Source: Nothopassalora personata
Taxonomy: Eukaryota; Ascomycota; Dothideomycetes; Mycosphaerellales; Mycosphaerellaceae
NCBI GenBank assembly: GCA_033816765.1
Contig: CM066291.1
Location: 5,394,001 to 5,458,000, forward strand
Direction of reading: 5' to 3'
Length of the DNA stretch: 64,000 nt
Part shown: positions 41,640 through 52,654 of the stretch, piece after piece
How positions within the stretch are numbered: the stretch's first letter is position 1
Layout of the letters: each line of letters starts with the position of its first letter
The notes under the pieces: model-generated
What the model was told of the DNA's origin: nothing
Database searches by the model: none
The model's input: only the letters and a program-made list of their open reading frames with translations
Translations under genes and position numbers: made by a program

Positions 41640-44600
41640 CCGTACGCTACTATAACAGACCACTACGAAGGACGATAAGTCTAATAACGATAACGAGCCT
41701 ACTCTAAGGAAGAACGACGTTAAGGCTACTAAGCTAGACCTCTTCTATAGAGATAGGGCCAAGTTCGACGACTAGATTAATTAGATAGATATATATCTCA
41801 TGTTCAACCTAGTCGATGCCAATAAAAGAACTATCTTCGCTATTACGTACCTTCACGGAAGTGCGTAGAACTAGATTAAACCTTACCTTAAGGAATACCT
41901 TAAAGGTATAGGACGACAAGACCCCACCGGAATGTTTGAGAGCTACACCCTCTTTAAAGAAAAGATAAAATCGATCTTTAGAACCTCGAACGAAGTCTAA
42001 TAGGCCATACGAATTATTTAACACCTAAAGTAGAAGACGTCTACTTTAGAGTATACCGCTAAATTCGAAGAATACAGACAAATCACCGGATGGGACTAGA
42101 CGGCGTTAATAACTATGTTCCGACGTGGACTTAAAGACTCCGTTAAGGACGAGTTAATAAGATACGGGGGACGGATCGCTAACCTCGAAGAGCTAATAAA
42201 GGCGTTGATTAACATCGATGACTAGCTCTAGGAACGACACTAGGAAAAGAAATACAACTCTAAAGTAGGAGGAATAGTAGGATACGCTCCGGACCGTAGA
42301 CCCTTAGGAGGATACGTTACGAAGGGAGAATTCTTACGATAAAGCTAGCCCTACTATAGACTATAGCCAATGGAACTGGACGTTACCTAACGAGGACGGA
42401 GGATTAACAAGAGTAGGGGCAACGGAAAGCCCTTTAAAGGAAAAGGAAAACTTATATACTATGCCTATAGTAAGGAAGGTTACATAGTACGGGATTGCCG
42501 TAGTAAGAATATAGTGCGCCGCGAGCAATTTAATATAATATAACCCCGAACTAGTAAATCTAAGAGTAGCGTTAGATCTCGAGGAGATACCAACTATACT
42601 CGGAGAGTAGGGGAGAGAGCTAGTAATAGAAGCACGACGCCTCTCCTAGACCCCTTAGAAGGACGAGGAGGATACTATAGGCAGTAAATGGTGGTTATTC
42701 CATTTAATACGAAGAACTAACTACGACAGTTCAATATAATAATACGAAGAGTCGACTACGAGATCGAACCCGAATCTCGAAATAGTTATAGAAGCCTTCA
42801 TTAGCGATTCTGTTACTAAGACTCGTGTTAAGTTTACTACGCCGTAAAGTTAGGCGCAGGGTATTAGCCTTAGTAACCACGAGGAACCCTAGGAGTAACG
42901 TATAGGCAAAACGCTACGCTCCGAGAAGTGGACATCGACGAATCCTACTTCGACGAAGATAGAAGCGATAAAGAAAATCAGGACCTAGGATAGAACGGAT
43001 TATGGTTACTAGAACCATAGGAAGAAAGTTAAGAAACTACCGGGCTAGATACTATTAAGGAAGAATAGGATCCGGAAGAATTAAGCGAAGAAGATTCCTC
43101 CGAAGGAGAAGAGAGCGACACTAACGACGATAACGAATAGCTTACCTTTACGGTAGATGTACCTAAGAAACTGTACGATATAATTATCTACCTATAAAGA
43201 AGGCACGAGGAATTCCTACCTAAGATAGGTAGACGAAGGAAGCTATACTCTATTAAGTTTAATAAGACACTCGACACCCTACGAGGCATAGCCTAGGGAT
43301 ACCCACTTATAGAAACAACCGAGAATCTAGTAACCGCCGTTATAGAACGACTACCGATAGGAAGCCGAATAATAGGAACCGGATATCTTATACCGTTAGG
43401 AACATTTATATCGAATAAATTACGTAACATAGTGCAACACGCACGCGTACTCTACTTAGAAACGTAGAAGATCTAGGAACGCAATAGATTATAAGTGTAG
43501 ACATAGGGCAACGGGCTACAGGTTCTAGCCGAAGCCTCTAGGCACGAAGTATAGCGAACTACATACTATTCGGAAAAAGGATTAGCTCCCTAGGAATAAG
43601 CGACCGGAGGGAGTTATATAATACTTAGGCTTACGCATCGACATTAAACACAGTTTTCTAGACATAAGCGATCGTTAACAGACATAAGACTAGTGTTATA
43701 ATCGACTTAGGAGTAGCGGGGAATTTTATCTCCGAGTCTTTTATAAGAAGAAACGGGTTAGCTACCCTAAAGAAGAAATAGGGTTACGAGTTAATCGCGG
43801 TAAACGGATTATCGTTACCTAGCGTAGAATAGGAGACGACACCATTACTACTAGCTATCTAATAGTACTACGAGAATATTACCTTAGATGTTACTAATAT
43901 AGCTAGTTATAACATAGTATTAGGTATGTCTTAGTTAAGAAAGCACAATCTAGTAATCGACTAGAGAAGAGGAGTACTTACATTTAGGGAATGCGATTGC
44001 GTTGTCGACATTTAGCCTACGTAGTAGTAGCGTTTACTAGTAGATAAGGTAAGGAAATAGCTAAACGAGATACAGCTTACGCCGACTAGAAGGATAGAAG
44101 AACCGCCTTCGACCGGGATAGACACTAGCGTAGGGCCGCCGGGTTACGAAGTCACTAGAAGTAATAGAAGTAACGCACTATCGAAGAATACTAACATCTT
44201 AGAGTTAAGTATTCCTAGGGAGTATCGTAAGTAGTCGCGACTCTTTAAAGAGGAGAGAGGCAAAACCGCCTTACCTAAGTACCGTCTATAGGATTATAAG
44301 ATTAACATTTAGCTAGGGAAAGAGCCTCTATAGGGACCCCTATATTAAATGTCTAAGAAAGAGCTATAGACCCTACGAGAATAGCTAAAGGAGAAGCTAG
44401 CTAAAGGATAGATAAGAAGATCTACCTTAAGTGTAGGAACTCTATATATGTTCGTTCTAAAAGCAAACGGGAAGTTACGACTCGTACAAGACTATAGGAA
44501 GTTAAACGAGATCACGATTAAGAACCGATACCCGCTACCTAACATCGAAGAAGCATAAGATAGATTAACCGGATCGGACTAGTACACGAAGATTAACCTA

Positions 44601-46990
44601 CGAGATGCCTTCTATACTATATAAATAGTAGAAGGAGAAGAATAGAAAACCGCTTTTAGAACAAGATACGGACTCTACGAATTCTTAGTTATGCTAATAG
44701 GATTAACTAACGTACCCGCATCCTATTAGGACCTTATTAACGAAACACTTAGAGACCTACTCGACGTATACGTCATCGTATACATAGACGACATACTAGT
44801 CTATACGAAAGGATCCCTATAGAAACACATAAGACAAGTCTAAGACGTCTTCGAACGACTTACGCAATTAGGATTCAAGACGGCACCCGAGAAATGCGAA
44901 TTCTATAAGAAAGAAGTTAAATTCCTAGGCTTTATCATTAGCACTATAGGGATAACGATCGACCCTACGAAGACATAGTTAATTAGAGAGTAGCTAGAAC
45001 CGAAAACAGTTAAGGACGTATAATCATTCCTTAGACTAACGAACTATAACCGGAAATTCATTAAGGACTATTTAAAGACAGCAGCACTAATAACGATGCT
45101 TATAAGAAAGGACGTTACTTAGAAATGGGGAAAGGAATAGATTGAAGCATTTAAGAAACTTAAGGAACAATGCGCTTTAGCCCCTACGCTTTGACTATTC
45201 GATAGTAGTAAGGAAGTCTATATCGAGACCGATGCGTCTAATATAGCAATAGGCGCGTGTTCAATATAGATACACGATAGGTAAAGACACCTAGTAGCCT
45301 ATTACTCCCGGAAAATGACCATAGTAGAACAGAACTACGACATCTATAATAAAGAGCTTCTAGCCATTGTTACTACTATGTAACATTAGAGAGTATATGT
45401 CGAGGGCCCACCGAAGTTAACGATTCTTTCTAACTATAAGAATCTTACGTACTTCACGACGACGAAGGAACTTACCTAAAGGCAAGCCCGCTAGTCGGAG
45501 CTACTAGGACAGTATAAGTTCGAAATTAAATATACTCTAGGAAGAGAGAATAGCCGCGCCGACGCGCTAAGCCAAAGAAGCGACTATATAGAAGGAAAAG
45601 AACTAGTATAACAAAAAATACTAAAGATAAACCCCGACGGAAGTCTTAGTGTAAATACGAGAGAATTTAATAACATCGTACGGATACTAGGCGATAAGGA
45701 CGAACAATTCCCTATATCGTAAGGGAAATACTAAGTACCGAAGGATCGAGAAGAAGAATGTATACGATAACATTACGACGGACTAACTTATAGACACCCT
45801 AGAACTTTAAAAATAATAGACCTAATATAACGCAGTTTCTCATTTCTATAGATGAGACTTAAGGTGTTACGCTACATTAAACAATGCGTACACTGCTAAC
45901 AAAATAAGGCTACGAGACATGCAAAATACGGTTACCTACAGTTTAGGACACTACCGACGAAACCATGGGACGAAGTTATAATAGACTTTATTACGAAACT
46001 CCCACCGTTAAGAGATTAAGTTACGAAACAACTATACGACATAATACTAGTTATGGTTAATAGACTTACGAAATACGCACACTTTATTCCTACATTAGAG
46101 ACATATAATGTAGAGTAGCTCGGATACCTCGTACTAGATAGACTTATCCGATACTACGGATTCCCTTAAGTGTTTATAACGGATAGAGATAAGCTATTTA
46201 CATTAAATTACTAGAAAAGGCTTATAGGAACGATCGGAATCAAATATAAGCTATTAATAGCATATCATCCGGAAATAGACGGATAAACCGAAAGGATGAA
46301 TTAAACGCTAGAACAATACCTACGACACTACATTAACTACGCACAAGACAATTGGGTTTCATTACTACTAATAGCGCAGATTGTACTAAACAACCACAAA
46401 TTAGAGACAACTTCAACGACGCCATTTTATGCGAACTTTAGTAAAGATCCTAACCTATTCGAAACACCTAGATCCTATCTATAGGCCGAGAGAGCAATCG
46501 TAACGACGGATACTCTTAAGGAAGTATATAAAGAAACACGTAAGGCGATCGAAGATGCATAACGAAAACTGTCTTAATAACGGTAGGACACGAGAAAAAT
46601 AGCACCTCTACTAAAAGAGGGGGATAAGGTCTATCTCCTTATAAAAAACTTAAGAATAAGAAGATAGACTAAGAAACTAGATTACGTTAAGGTCGGACCA
46701 TTTTTAATCGATAAAGTCGCAGGACTAGTTAACTATCGACTACGACTACTACCTAACGCAAAAATCCACCTAGTCTTCTATATCTCTAAGCTAGAACCCG
46801 TAGACGCTAGAACACCTTACTAAGAGAGCTTCCATTTCGAGCTAGAAGTAGAAAACGAATTTAAAGTCGAAAAAATCCTAGATAAAAAGGGTTAGCGATA
46901 CCTTGTTAAATGGAAGGGATACGACGAATTAGAAAATACCTAGGAACTAAAAGAAAACCTACGAAACTGTTAGTAGAAGATTCGGGAATA
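41640..46990 (+). pseudogene. chromovirus D gag-pol remnant
   Basis: Gag segment near 41760-42540 (FNLVDANKRTIFAITYLHGS), with zinc knuckle residues lost (YYAYSKEGYIVRDC, where CxxC...H...C is expected, all TG/CA-context changes). Protease near 43690 has DLG where DSG is expected. RT is at 44340-44960 with YIDDILVYTKGS at 44781. RNase H lies near 45180-45580 (ETDASN, ADALSQ). Integrase is at about 45850-46520 (IIDFITKLP, ITDRDKLF, GQTERMNQ). A chromodomain follows at 46860-46960 (KVEKILDKKG, YLVKWKGYDELEN). Stops are almost all TAG/TAA. The chromodomain places it among chromoviruses. Confidence 0.88.
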
Positions 46991-47053
46991 TTAAAACGGC
47001 GCCTACTTAAAGTAACTACACTATAAGACATAGTAACTTTTAAGTAAACGGAC

Positions 47054-47126
47054 GACTAGAGTAGGAATCGAACCTACGACCTTAAGAGTATAGACAGCTT
47101 ACGCTCTACTACTAAGCTACCTAGCC
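47054..47126 (-). tRNA. tRNA-like sequence, antisense in the 3' region of D
   Basis: 73 bases on the minus strand with a 7-bp acceptor stem GGCTAGG/TCTAGTC (two G-U pairs), D-arm GCTTAGTAGTAGAGC with A-box TAGCTTAGTAG, and T-arm GTAGG-TTCGATT-CCTAC holding a perfect B-box GGTTCGATTCC. The anticodon arm is 19 instead of 17 bases with only TAAG/CTTA clearly pairing, so no anticodon can be assigned and RIP or drift has likely altered it. It probably is a tRNA-derived pseudogene carried by the element. Confidence 0.5.
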
Positions 47127-47165
47127 GATTAATGAGAACAGGGACACGACTTATAAATAAGTACC

Positions 47166-47639
47166 CTAAAGAGTCTCTACCCCTAGGGACTCGCCCTAAG
47201 GCTCCGCTCTAGAAAGCGCCGCCTAGTTATTTACGGGCATCTCTAGGATATCCGAGAAAGAAACTAGCGAAGGAGGCACCTCTACCCCCGACGCCTACTT
47301 AAGGGACGCTAGCTCCTCGCGCGCCTCTTCTTCCTCGAGCTCCTCTAACTCCTTAGCGACGGTATCATCGGTACGACGCTTAGCTAACCGTAGCTGTTTC
47401 CGAAGACGGATCTTGCGTATCATTAGCTACACCTCCTCCTCTTTAATCCTCTCGAGCTCTAGCTTAAGCTTATCGCGCGAATCGCGAAGACGTTCCTACT
47501 CCGGACGAGAAAGACGCATATCGCAATCCCTATAGCCTTTTCGAATATAGGCCGAACACTTCCTAGACCAAGAACCTACGATACACCTTACTACTACGCC
47601 CGAGGATCGAGACTTCTAACAATTCGTATATAGAGCCAT
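47166..47639 (-). pseudogene. antisense accessory ORF of chromovirus D (157 codons, RIPed)
   Basis: From ATG 47637-47639 to TAG 47166-47168 one minus-strand frame runs without frameshift. Its six internal stops are all TAG in places where Gln (CAG) or Trp would be natural, the RIP pattern. The protein would have a Cys-containing N-terminus (CIVGSWSRKCSAYIRKGYRDC, split here as CIVGSWSRKCS and RKGYRDC) and a strongly charged coiled-coil centre (DKLKLELERIKEEE, then KELEELEEEEAREEL). It lies convergent to pol, between pol and the polypurine tract. Function unknown; a short DNA- or RNA-binding coiled-coil protein is a guess. Confidence 0.65.
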
Positions 47640-47767
47640 TTCGATACCGGAAATTTCAGTATCTAGAGTAAGTTGATAACAGCGTTTATAGGAGGAAGAA
47701 GACATAGTTAATCATTACTATAAGAAATGATGACGACTTAAGAAGCTTCGGGACGAAGCTAGGCTAA

Positions 47768-47778
47768 GAAGGGGATAG
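47768..47778 (+). other. polypurine tract of D
   Basis: AAGAAGGGGAT-type purine run directly before the 3' LTR. Confidence 0.75.
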
Positions 47779-48139
47779 TGTTACGGAATGATTCCTATAG
47801 ACCCTAGAATTATAATAATAAGACAAACACGTGACTTATCCTACCTAAGCGCTTAGACTTAGAGCAATTAGACTGCTTATGCTTAGACTAATTAGACTAC
47901 TTATGCTTAGACTAATTAGACTAATTACCGAGATCTACGAATCTCCTTTATATTTAAGAACGCTAGAAACCCTTATAGTTCTAATGCGTTTAACTTATGT
48001 TACTATCTCACTAATTGGAATACAACTCTTATTCCTATTATTCATCTTCGCTTAGCTTACTTTAGCCTCTCTAAAGAATACCGCCACGTGACTTAACTTA
48101 TCTCTCTTTTGAGACTAGCCCTAGAACGAGATAATAACA
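47779..48139 (+). repeat. 3' LTR of chromovirus D
   Basis: 361 bp, TGTTACGG...GATAATAACA; same length as the 5' copy. Confidence 0.93.
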
Positions 48140-48144
48140 CGCTA

Positions 48145-51100
48145 GTAGCACTAAATCTTCGGCTATATTAGCGCTAAACGCATTAACTAGCTTCCGTTTA
48201 GAGTTGAGGTGGTAGTCATTAACCCTAATACACCTAAAGCACCCCTTACTACACATTGTAGAGCATGTAGCCTAGCTAAGGTACATAAAGTGTTCAATAG
48301 GACTAAGCTAATTAGGGTAATGACTCCCTATAGGCACGTAGCTATAGATTTGGCTAAGTTTACACTAGCATACAATAGTGATCGTTACATAGTTCATTTC
48401 TACGATTTAGATACCTACGGGCACTTTCAATTTACTATTAAGAATAGGGACTAACTATTAGTGTTAGCTTACTTTAATAGCCTACTTAGCTTCATTAATT
48501 TTATTAGGCGTAGGTTTGTTTACTTCTATAGCGATAATGAAGTAGCCATTAGTATAGCCTTCCGCTTAACCATTAATAACAATTAAATTGAGTGGCATAA
48601 CACTGCTAACTACGCGTCTAACTAGGACCTAGTAGAACGAGCGGGCGGCGTCATTATTACGATGTCTCGCACAATCCGCATTTATGCTCGCCTACCTAAA
48701 AAGCTCTAGAATGAATGCATAGCAGCTAACGTCTACATTCTCTAGCGGTTACTAATCCAATTAAAAGGCTAGAAGACTCCCTTTAAATTAGCAATAGGTA
48801 GGGTACTAAATGTAGGCTACATGGTAGTGTACGGCTACCTAGCCTACGTGTACATTTATGGTACTACTTAGCTAGGTAAGACTAAGAAGCTTAAAGAACG
48901 AGCACTTATCGGATACCTTGTAGGCTACGACTCTACTAACATCTATAGGGTGTGGGACCTATCGAAAGATAGGGTTATGCGGGTAAAGGACGTCCTCTTT
49001 AATAAGACTACGTTCTACGACCTATCAATTCTTACTACTAGTTACTTAACGCCTGTTAAGAACATCGTAATAGTAGAACCGGCTAAAGAGCCTAAACAGT
49101 ACTACGACCTGTATGTGGCTTACTATAAGTAGGACACAGTATAGGCCGAGGGGGTAGAAGAATAGGCTCAATAGTAGCCGCTCTATTAAAACCCTCGTTA
49201 ACACGCCTATTAACAATTACTACTTAGGCATGAACTATACTAGCCACAACACCGAGCGCTAGTAACATTTAACTAACCTAAAGGTAATAGCAGTTTCTAG
49301 CCACTTAATTAGCCGTTATTAAATGACGCTACAACCCCTACACTTTGACGAGACTAGGTTAAATCCGGGGTCGAACTATCGACTAATAAGAGCATAGAGA
49401 ACTCCGACTATAACAATAGCTATTAAAACAACGCGGTTAATAGTAACGCGTCTTAACAGTACATTAACGACTTTAAGTAGCAATTGATAGATACACTTAT
49501 AGAGGAAGACCGTAAGGAGATTATAGTAGACATAGATGCTTCGAACATAGATGCTTCGAACATAGATGCTTCGAACATAGATGCTTCGAACATAGATGCT
49601 TCGAACATAGATGCTTCGAACATAGATGCTTCGAACATAGATGCTTCGAACATAGATGCTTCGAACATAGATGCTTCGAACATAGATGCTTCGAACATAG
49701 ATGCTTCGAACATAGATGCTTCGACGACTCTAGACGTCGCTACCGCTCCTCCTTTAGTAATCCCCTTCGAAGAACTTAGTTAAATAGATAAGTTTTCCCC
49801 TAATTCTAACTATACCCTTACCGACACTAGGAAGAGGCTCCGAACCGCCTACTTCTACTATGCTCTATATAATATTATGGTCGCTAACGTTGTTATTAGC
49901 TAGATAGCGGGCATCCGCCCGAGACCTCGTTACCTAGGACGTAAGCACTACGATGTCGTACGAATACGCCGATCCTCCCCTACACGTACTATTAATACTA
50001 TTACGTCGATGTACCGCGATAACCTTCCGCCCGAACCTCTAAACTACCGAGCCGCTATAAAGCACCGCTTCGCCTAATAATAGCGTAAAGCTATAGCTAA
50101 AGAGTTTACTAAAGTAGTCTTAACCGGCACGTTTAAATAGACTATACATTAAGAGAAGGATTATAATACTTAGTAAGAGGACGGACTTTAGCTACTATTA
50201 CCGCTAAAGTGGGTGTATAAGTATAATTAGATAAGCATAGCATACTAAAGAGCTTTAAGGCCCGGCTATGCGTAAGAGGCGATCTATAGGGTATACACTT
50301 AGATATATACGCCGCTACATTGCTAGTAAGCATGTTTCGCCTCTACTGTGCTATAGCCGCGAGCTTCGACCTAGAAGCTAAACAGTTTAATGTTATTAAC
50401 GCCTTCTTAAACTTAGACCTACTATATACTATATATCTATAGCCGCCTCCTAGAATCGATCGCCCTACCGATAGACACGCTCTTAAACTAGTTAAGGCCC
50501 TCTACGGACTAAAGGAGTCCCCTTTATTATAGTATAACTCCCTTACCGAGACGCTAGCCTCCCTTAGAATAGTTCCTCTCTCGGACTCCGAATACATCTA
50601 CTATAATAATAAGGTTATGTTCTTCTTTTATGTAGACGACCTAGTTATGCTATATTACCGTAAGCATAAGGACTATGCACTTAGCATTAAGAAGCGTCTA
50701 CTTGCTAAGTACGAGATGCACGAGCTTAGAGATCTTACCTAGTTTCTAGGAATTAAGGTAACACGAGATCGGTAGAAGAGACTACTATAGCTCTTATAGG
50801 AGGACTACATTAAGAAGCTCGCTACTAAGTTTAGCATATCTACTAGCGCACGTAAGACAAATGTGCTAGTAGATTAACACCTTAACTAGACGGTGCCTAA
50901 AGGCTATGTTCTAGAAGCTATTAAGATCCTTACTTACTAATAACGCATTAGATCCCTTAACTTCGTAGTAATATATACACGCCCGGATATTGCCTTTTCC
51001 CTATTAATGCTTTCGTAGTATCTAACTAAGCTAATAGACACGCATCTAAAGCTTGTAGACTAGTGCCTACGCTACCTCCTAGAGACTAAGAACCTCTACC

Positions 51101-51700
51101 TTATATATAGCGCTAGTAAGTACATTACTAGCCTACATAGTTAACCTAAATATCTCGGTAAGAACTATAAGTTCTTCGGTGCATTAGATGCCTCCTACGG
51201 CATAAACGTCGATAGGACTAGCTCTAGCGGATGGATCTTTATGCTCTTCGGCGGACTAGTCGACTATAAAGCATCTAAGTAGATTACTGTTACTAAGTCC
51301 TTAACCGAAGCCGAACTCCTTAGCCTATTATAAGCGGCATTAGAGCTAATCTAGTGGGAACGCATCTTCGCCGAGATCTATCTCGAGTTCAACTAGTATA
51401 CACACCTGTACTATAATAACACCTAGACCATTCGACTTATTAACTAGTAAGGGTAAAAGCTTAACACTAAGCTACGCTATGTTAACATCTACTACTACTG
51501 GCTCCGCTAGAGAAACTAGCGAGGAGATATCGAGATTCGGTATCTTAATACTAACGACATACCTATAGATAGGCTTACTAAGCTACTACTACCATAAAAG
51601 CATAGGCGCTTCGTGTAGCTACTTAATATAGCTAAGGAAGGCGTAGACCTACGCTCCTTAGCGCCTACTATAGATGCTAACACTAGCCGTATTACCTTAG
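48145..51700 (+). pseudogene. copia B pol remnant: integrase, RT, RNase H
   Basis: GAG-pre-integrase and the integrase zinc region come first (open stretch 48209-48454, HCRACSLAKVHKVFNR). Integrase continues to about 48800, with a C-terminal piece at 48950-49132 (VMRVKDVLFNKTTF). Then come the IDASN repeat, RT with LVKALYGLKESPLLWY and YVDDLVML (YVDD at 50629-50640), and copia-type RNase H (51170-51400, e.g. SLTEAELLSLL). The frame carries many RIP-type stops. The order integrase before RT defines Ty1/copia. Confidence 0.85.
49532..49725 (+). repeat. 15-bp coding minisatellite, 13 units
   Basis: Twelve full and one partial unit of ATAGATGCTTCGAAC, all identical, encoding IDASN in frame between integrase and RT. 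Copy A has three units at 7738-7782. Each unit still contains TG despite RIP all around, which points to expansion after mutation of the surroundings or from one surviving unit. Confidence 0.95.
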
Positions 51701-52264
51701 GGGGTAATAACAACGCCTAAGAAGCGTAGGCCTACTACTATACTAGTAGTGGCTCTTCTCGACAGTTACTAGCACTAGGCTTTAACTATAGGACTCTTCT
51801 CCTCGGCGCATCGTAGTAGCGATGTAGAACGACATAGTGATTAGCTACTACTAAGCGCGACTTCCCTTTTATCCTTCTAACCGCCTAGCGCCGCCGGCTC
51901 CGTACTACCGCTAGAGTAAGCGTCCACCATTTACCGGCGCTGCCCTAGTACTACTATCACTAGTAGGTGTTTCTCGGACTCCTATTAGCCTATAGTAAAA
52001 GGACCGGAAACACCCCTATTACTAGTAGCGGTGTAGCGTATGGGCACTAGCAACGGCGTAGCTAATTACGAGCGCCGAAACACTATTAACTTCCCTACTA
52101 CTAGTAACATTAACATTACTATTACTACCTCCGTTACTATATTATAACGAACGCTATAACATTATCGTTAATCCCTCTATTATCGTCCTCACCTTACTTA
52201 GAGACAACATCTCTACCCGCTAGGCATATAGTACCTATAGCACTACCGTCGATGGGATTACCCT
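51701..52264. other. 3' non-coding region of copia B, before element E
   Basis: RIPed sequence matching the corresponding part of A (about 5220-5690) in inverse orientation. No gene seen. ACCCT at 52260-52264 is the target duplicated by E. Confidence 0.6.
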
Positions 52265-52425
52265 TGTGACGGCCCATGGCCGCACAGCGAGTGAACGTGG
52301 CGAGTTACGTGACCGGGCCCGGGCCGACCCGCGTGCCTCGGCTTGTATATTAACTTCTCGCGCCTCGCGCACCTCTTAGATAGCTTGTCTAACAACTTCG
52401 TACTACCTAAGCAGGTGCCCTTACA
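52265..52425 (+). repeat. 5' LTR of chromovirus E
   Basis: Begins TGTGACGGCCC, ends GTGCCCTTACA; contains GGGCCCGGGCC and a TATA-like TGTATATTAAC about 40 bases before the predicted RNA start. Confidence 0.95.
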
Positions 52426-52427
52426 CT

Positions 52428-52436
52428 TTGTTAGAC
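52428..52436 (+). promoter_or_regulatory. self-priming site of E
   Basis: TTGTTAGAC, two bases inside the LTR, is the exact complement of GTCTAACAA at 52387-52395 in the LTR. If transcription starts there, the 5' end of the RNA can fold back and prime, as in Tf1/sushi-type elements. No tRNA-like TGG primer site is seen. Confidence 0.7.
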
Positions 52437-52654
52437 CGTTCTTTTCCGCAGACAAGCTGCGAAGGATCTGCGAAGGGCAGATCAAGTAACGCGACAAGCG
52501 CGTTGAGTCCACAGGCCGAGTGCGACTCCAAGAAAAGTGCGACGACAAACGCACTCAAGTTAAGTCAACAAACGCACGCAGAGAAGACGTGCCCAAGTTA
52601 AGTCAACACCCCAAGTCAACAAGCGCGACACCCCATCGCGCCCAAGGTAACGAG

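Larger units (their letters stand above)
41200..48139 (+). mobile_element. Ty3/gypsy chromovirus D, nested in B, RIP-inactivated
   Basis: 361-bp LTRs (41200-41560, 47779-48139) and target duplication CGCTA (41195-41199, 48140-48144). Plus orientation: gag with a ruined zinc knuckle, protease, RT, RNase H, integrase, chromodomain. Total 6,940 bp. An antisense ORF and an antisense tRNA-like sequence fill the space between pol and the polypurine tract. Confidence 0.94.

Noticed and set aside
49532..49725. Regular short repeats that could suggest a CRISPR array
   Set aside because: Units are contiguous 15-bp copies without spacers, lie in frame inside a copia pol region, and the genome is fungal.
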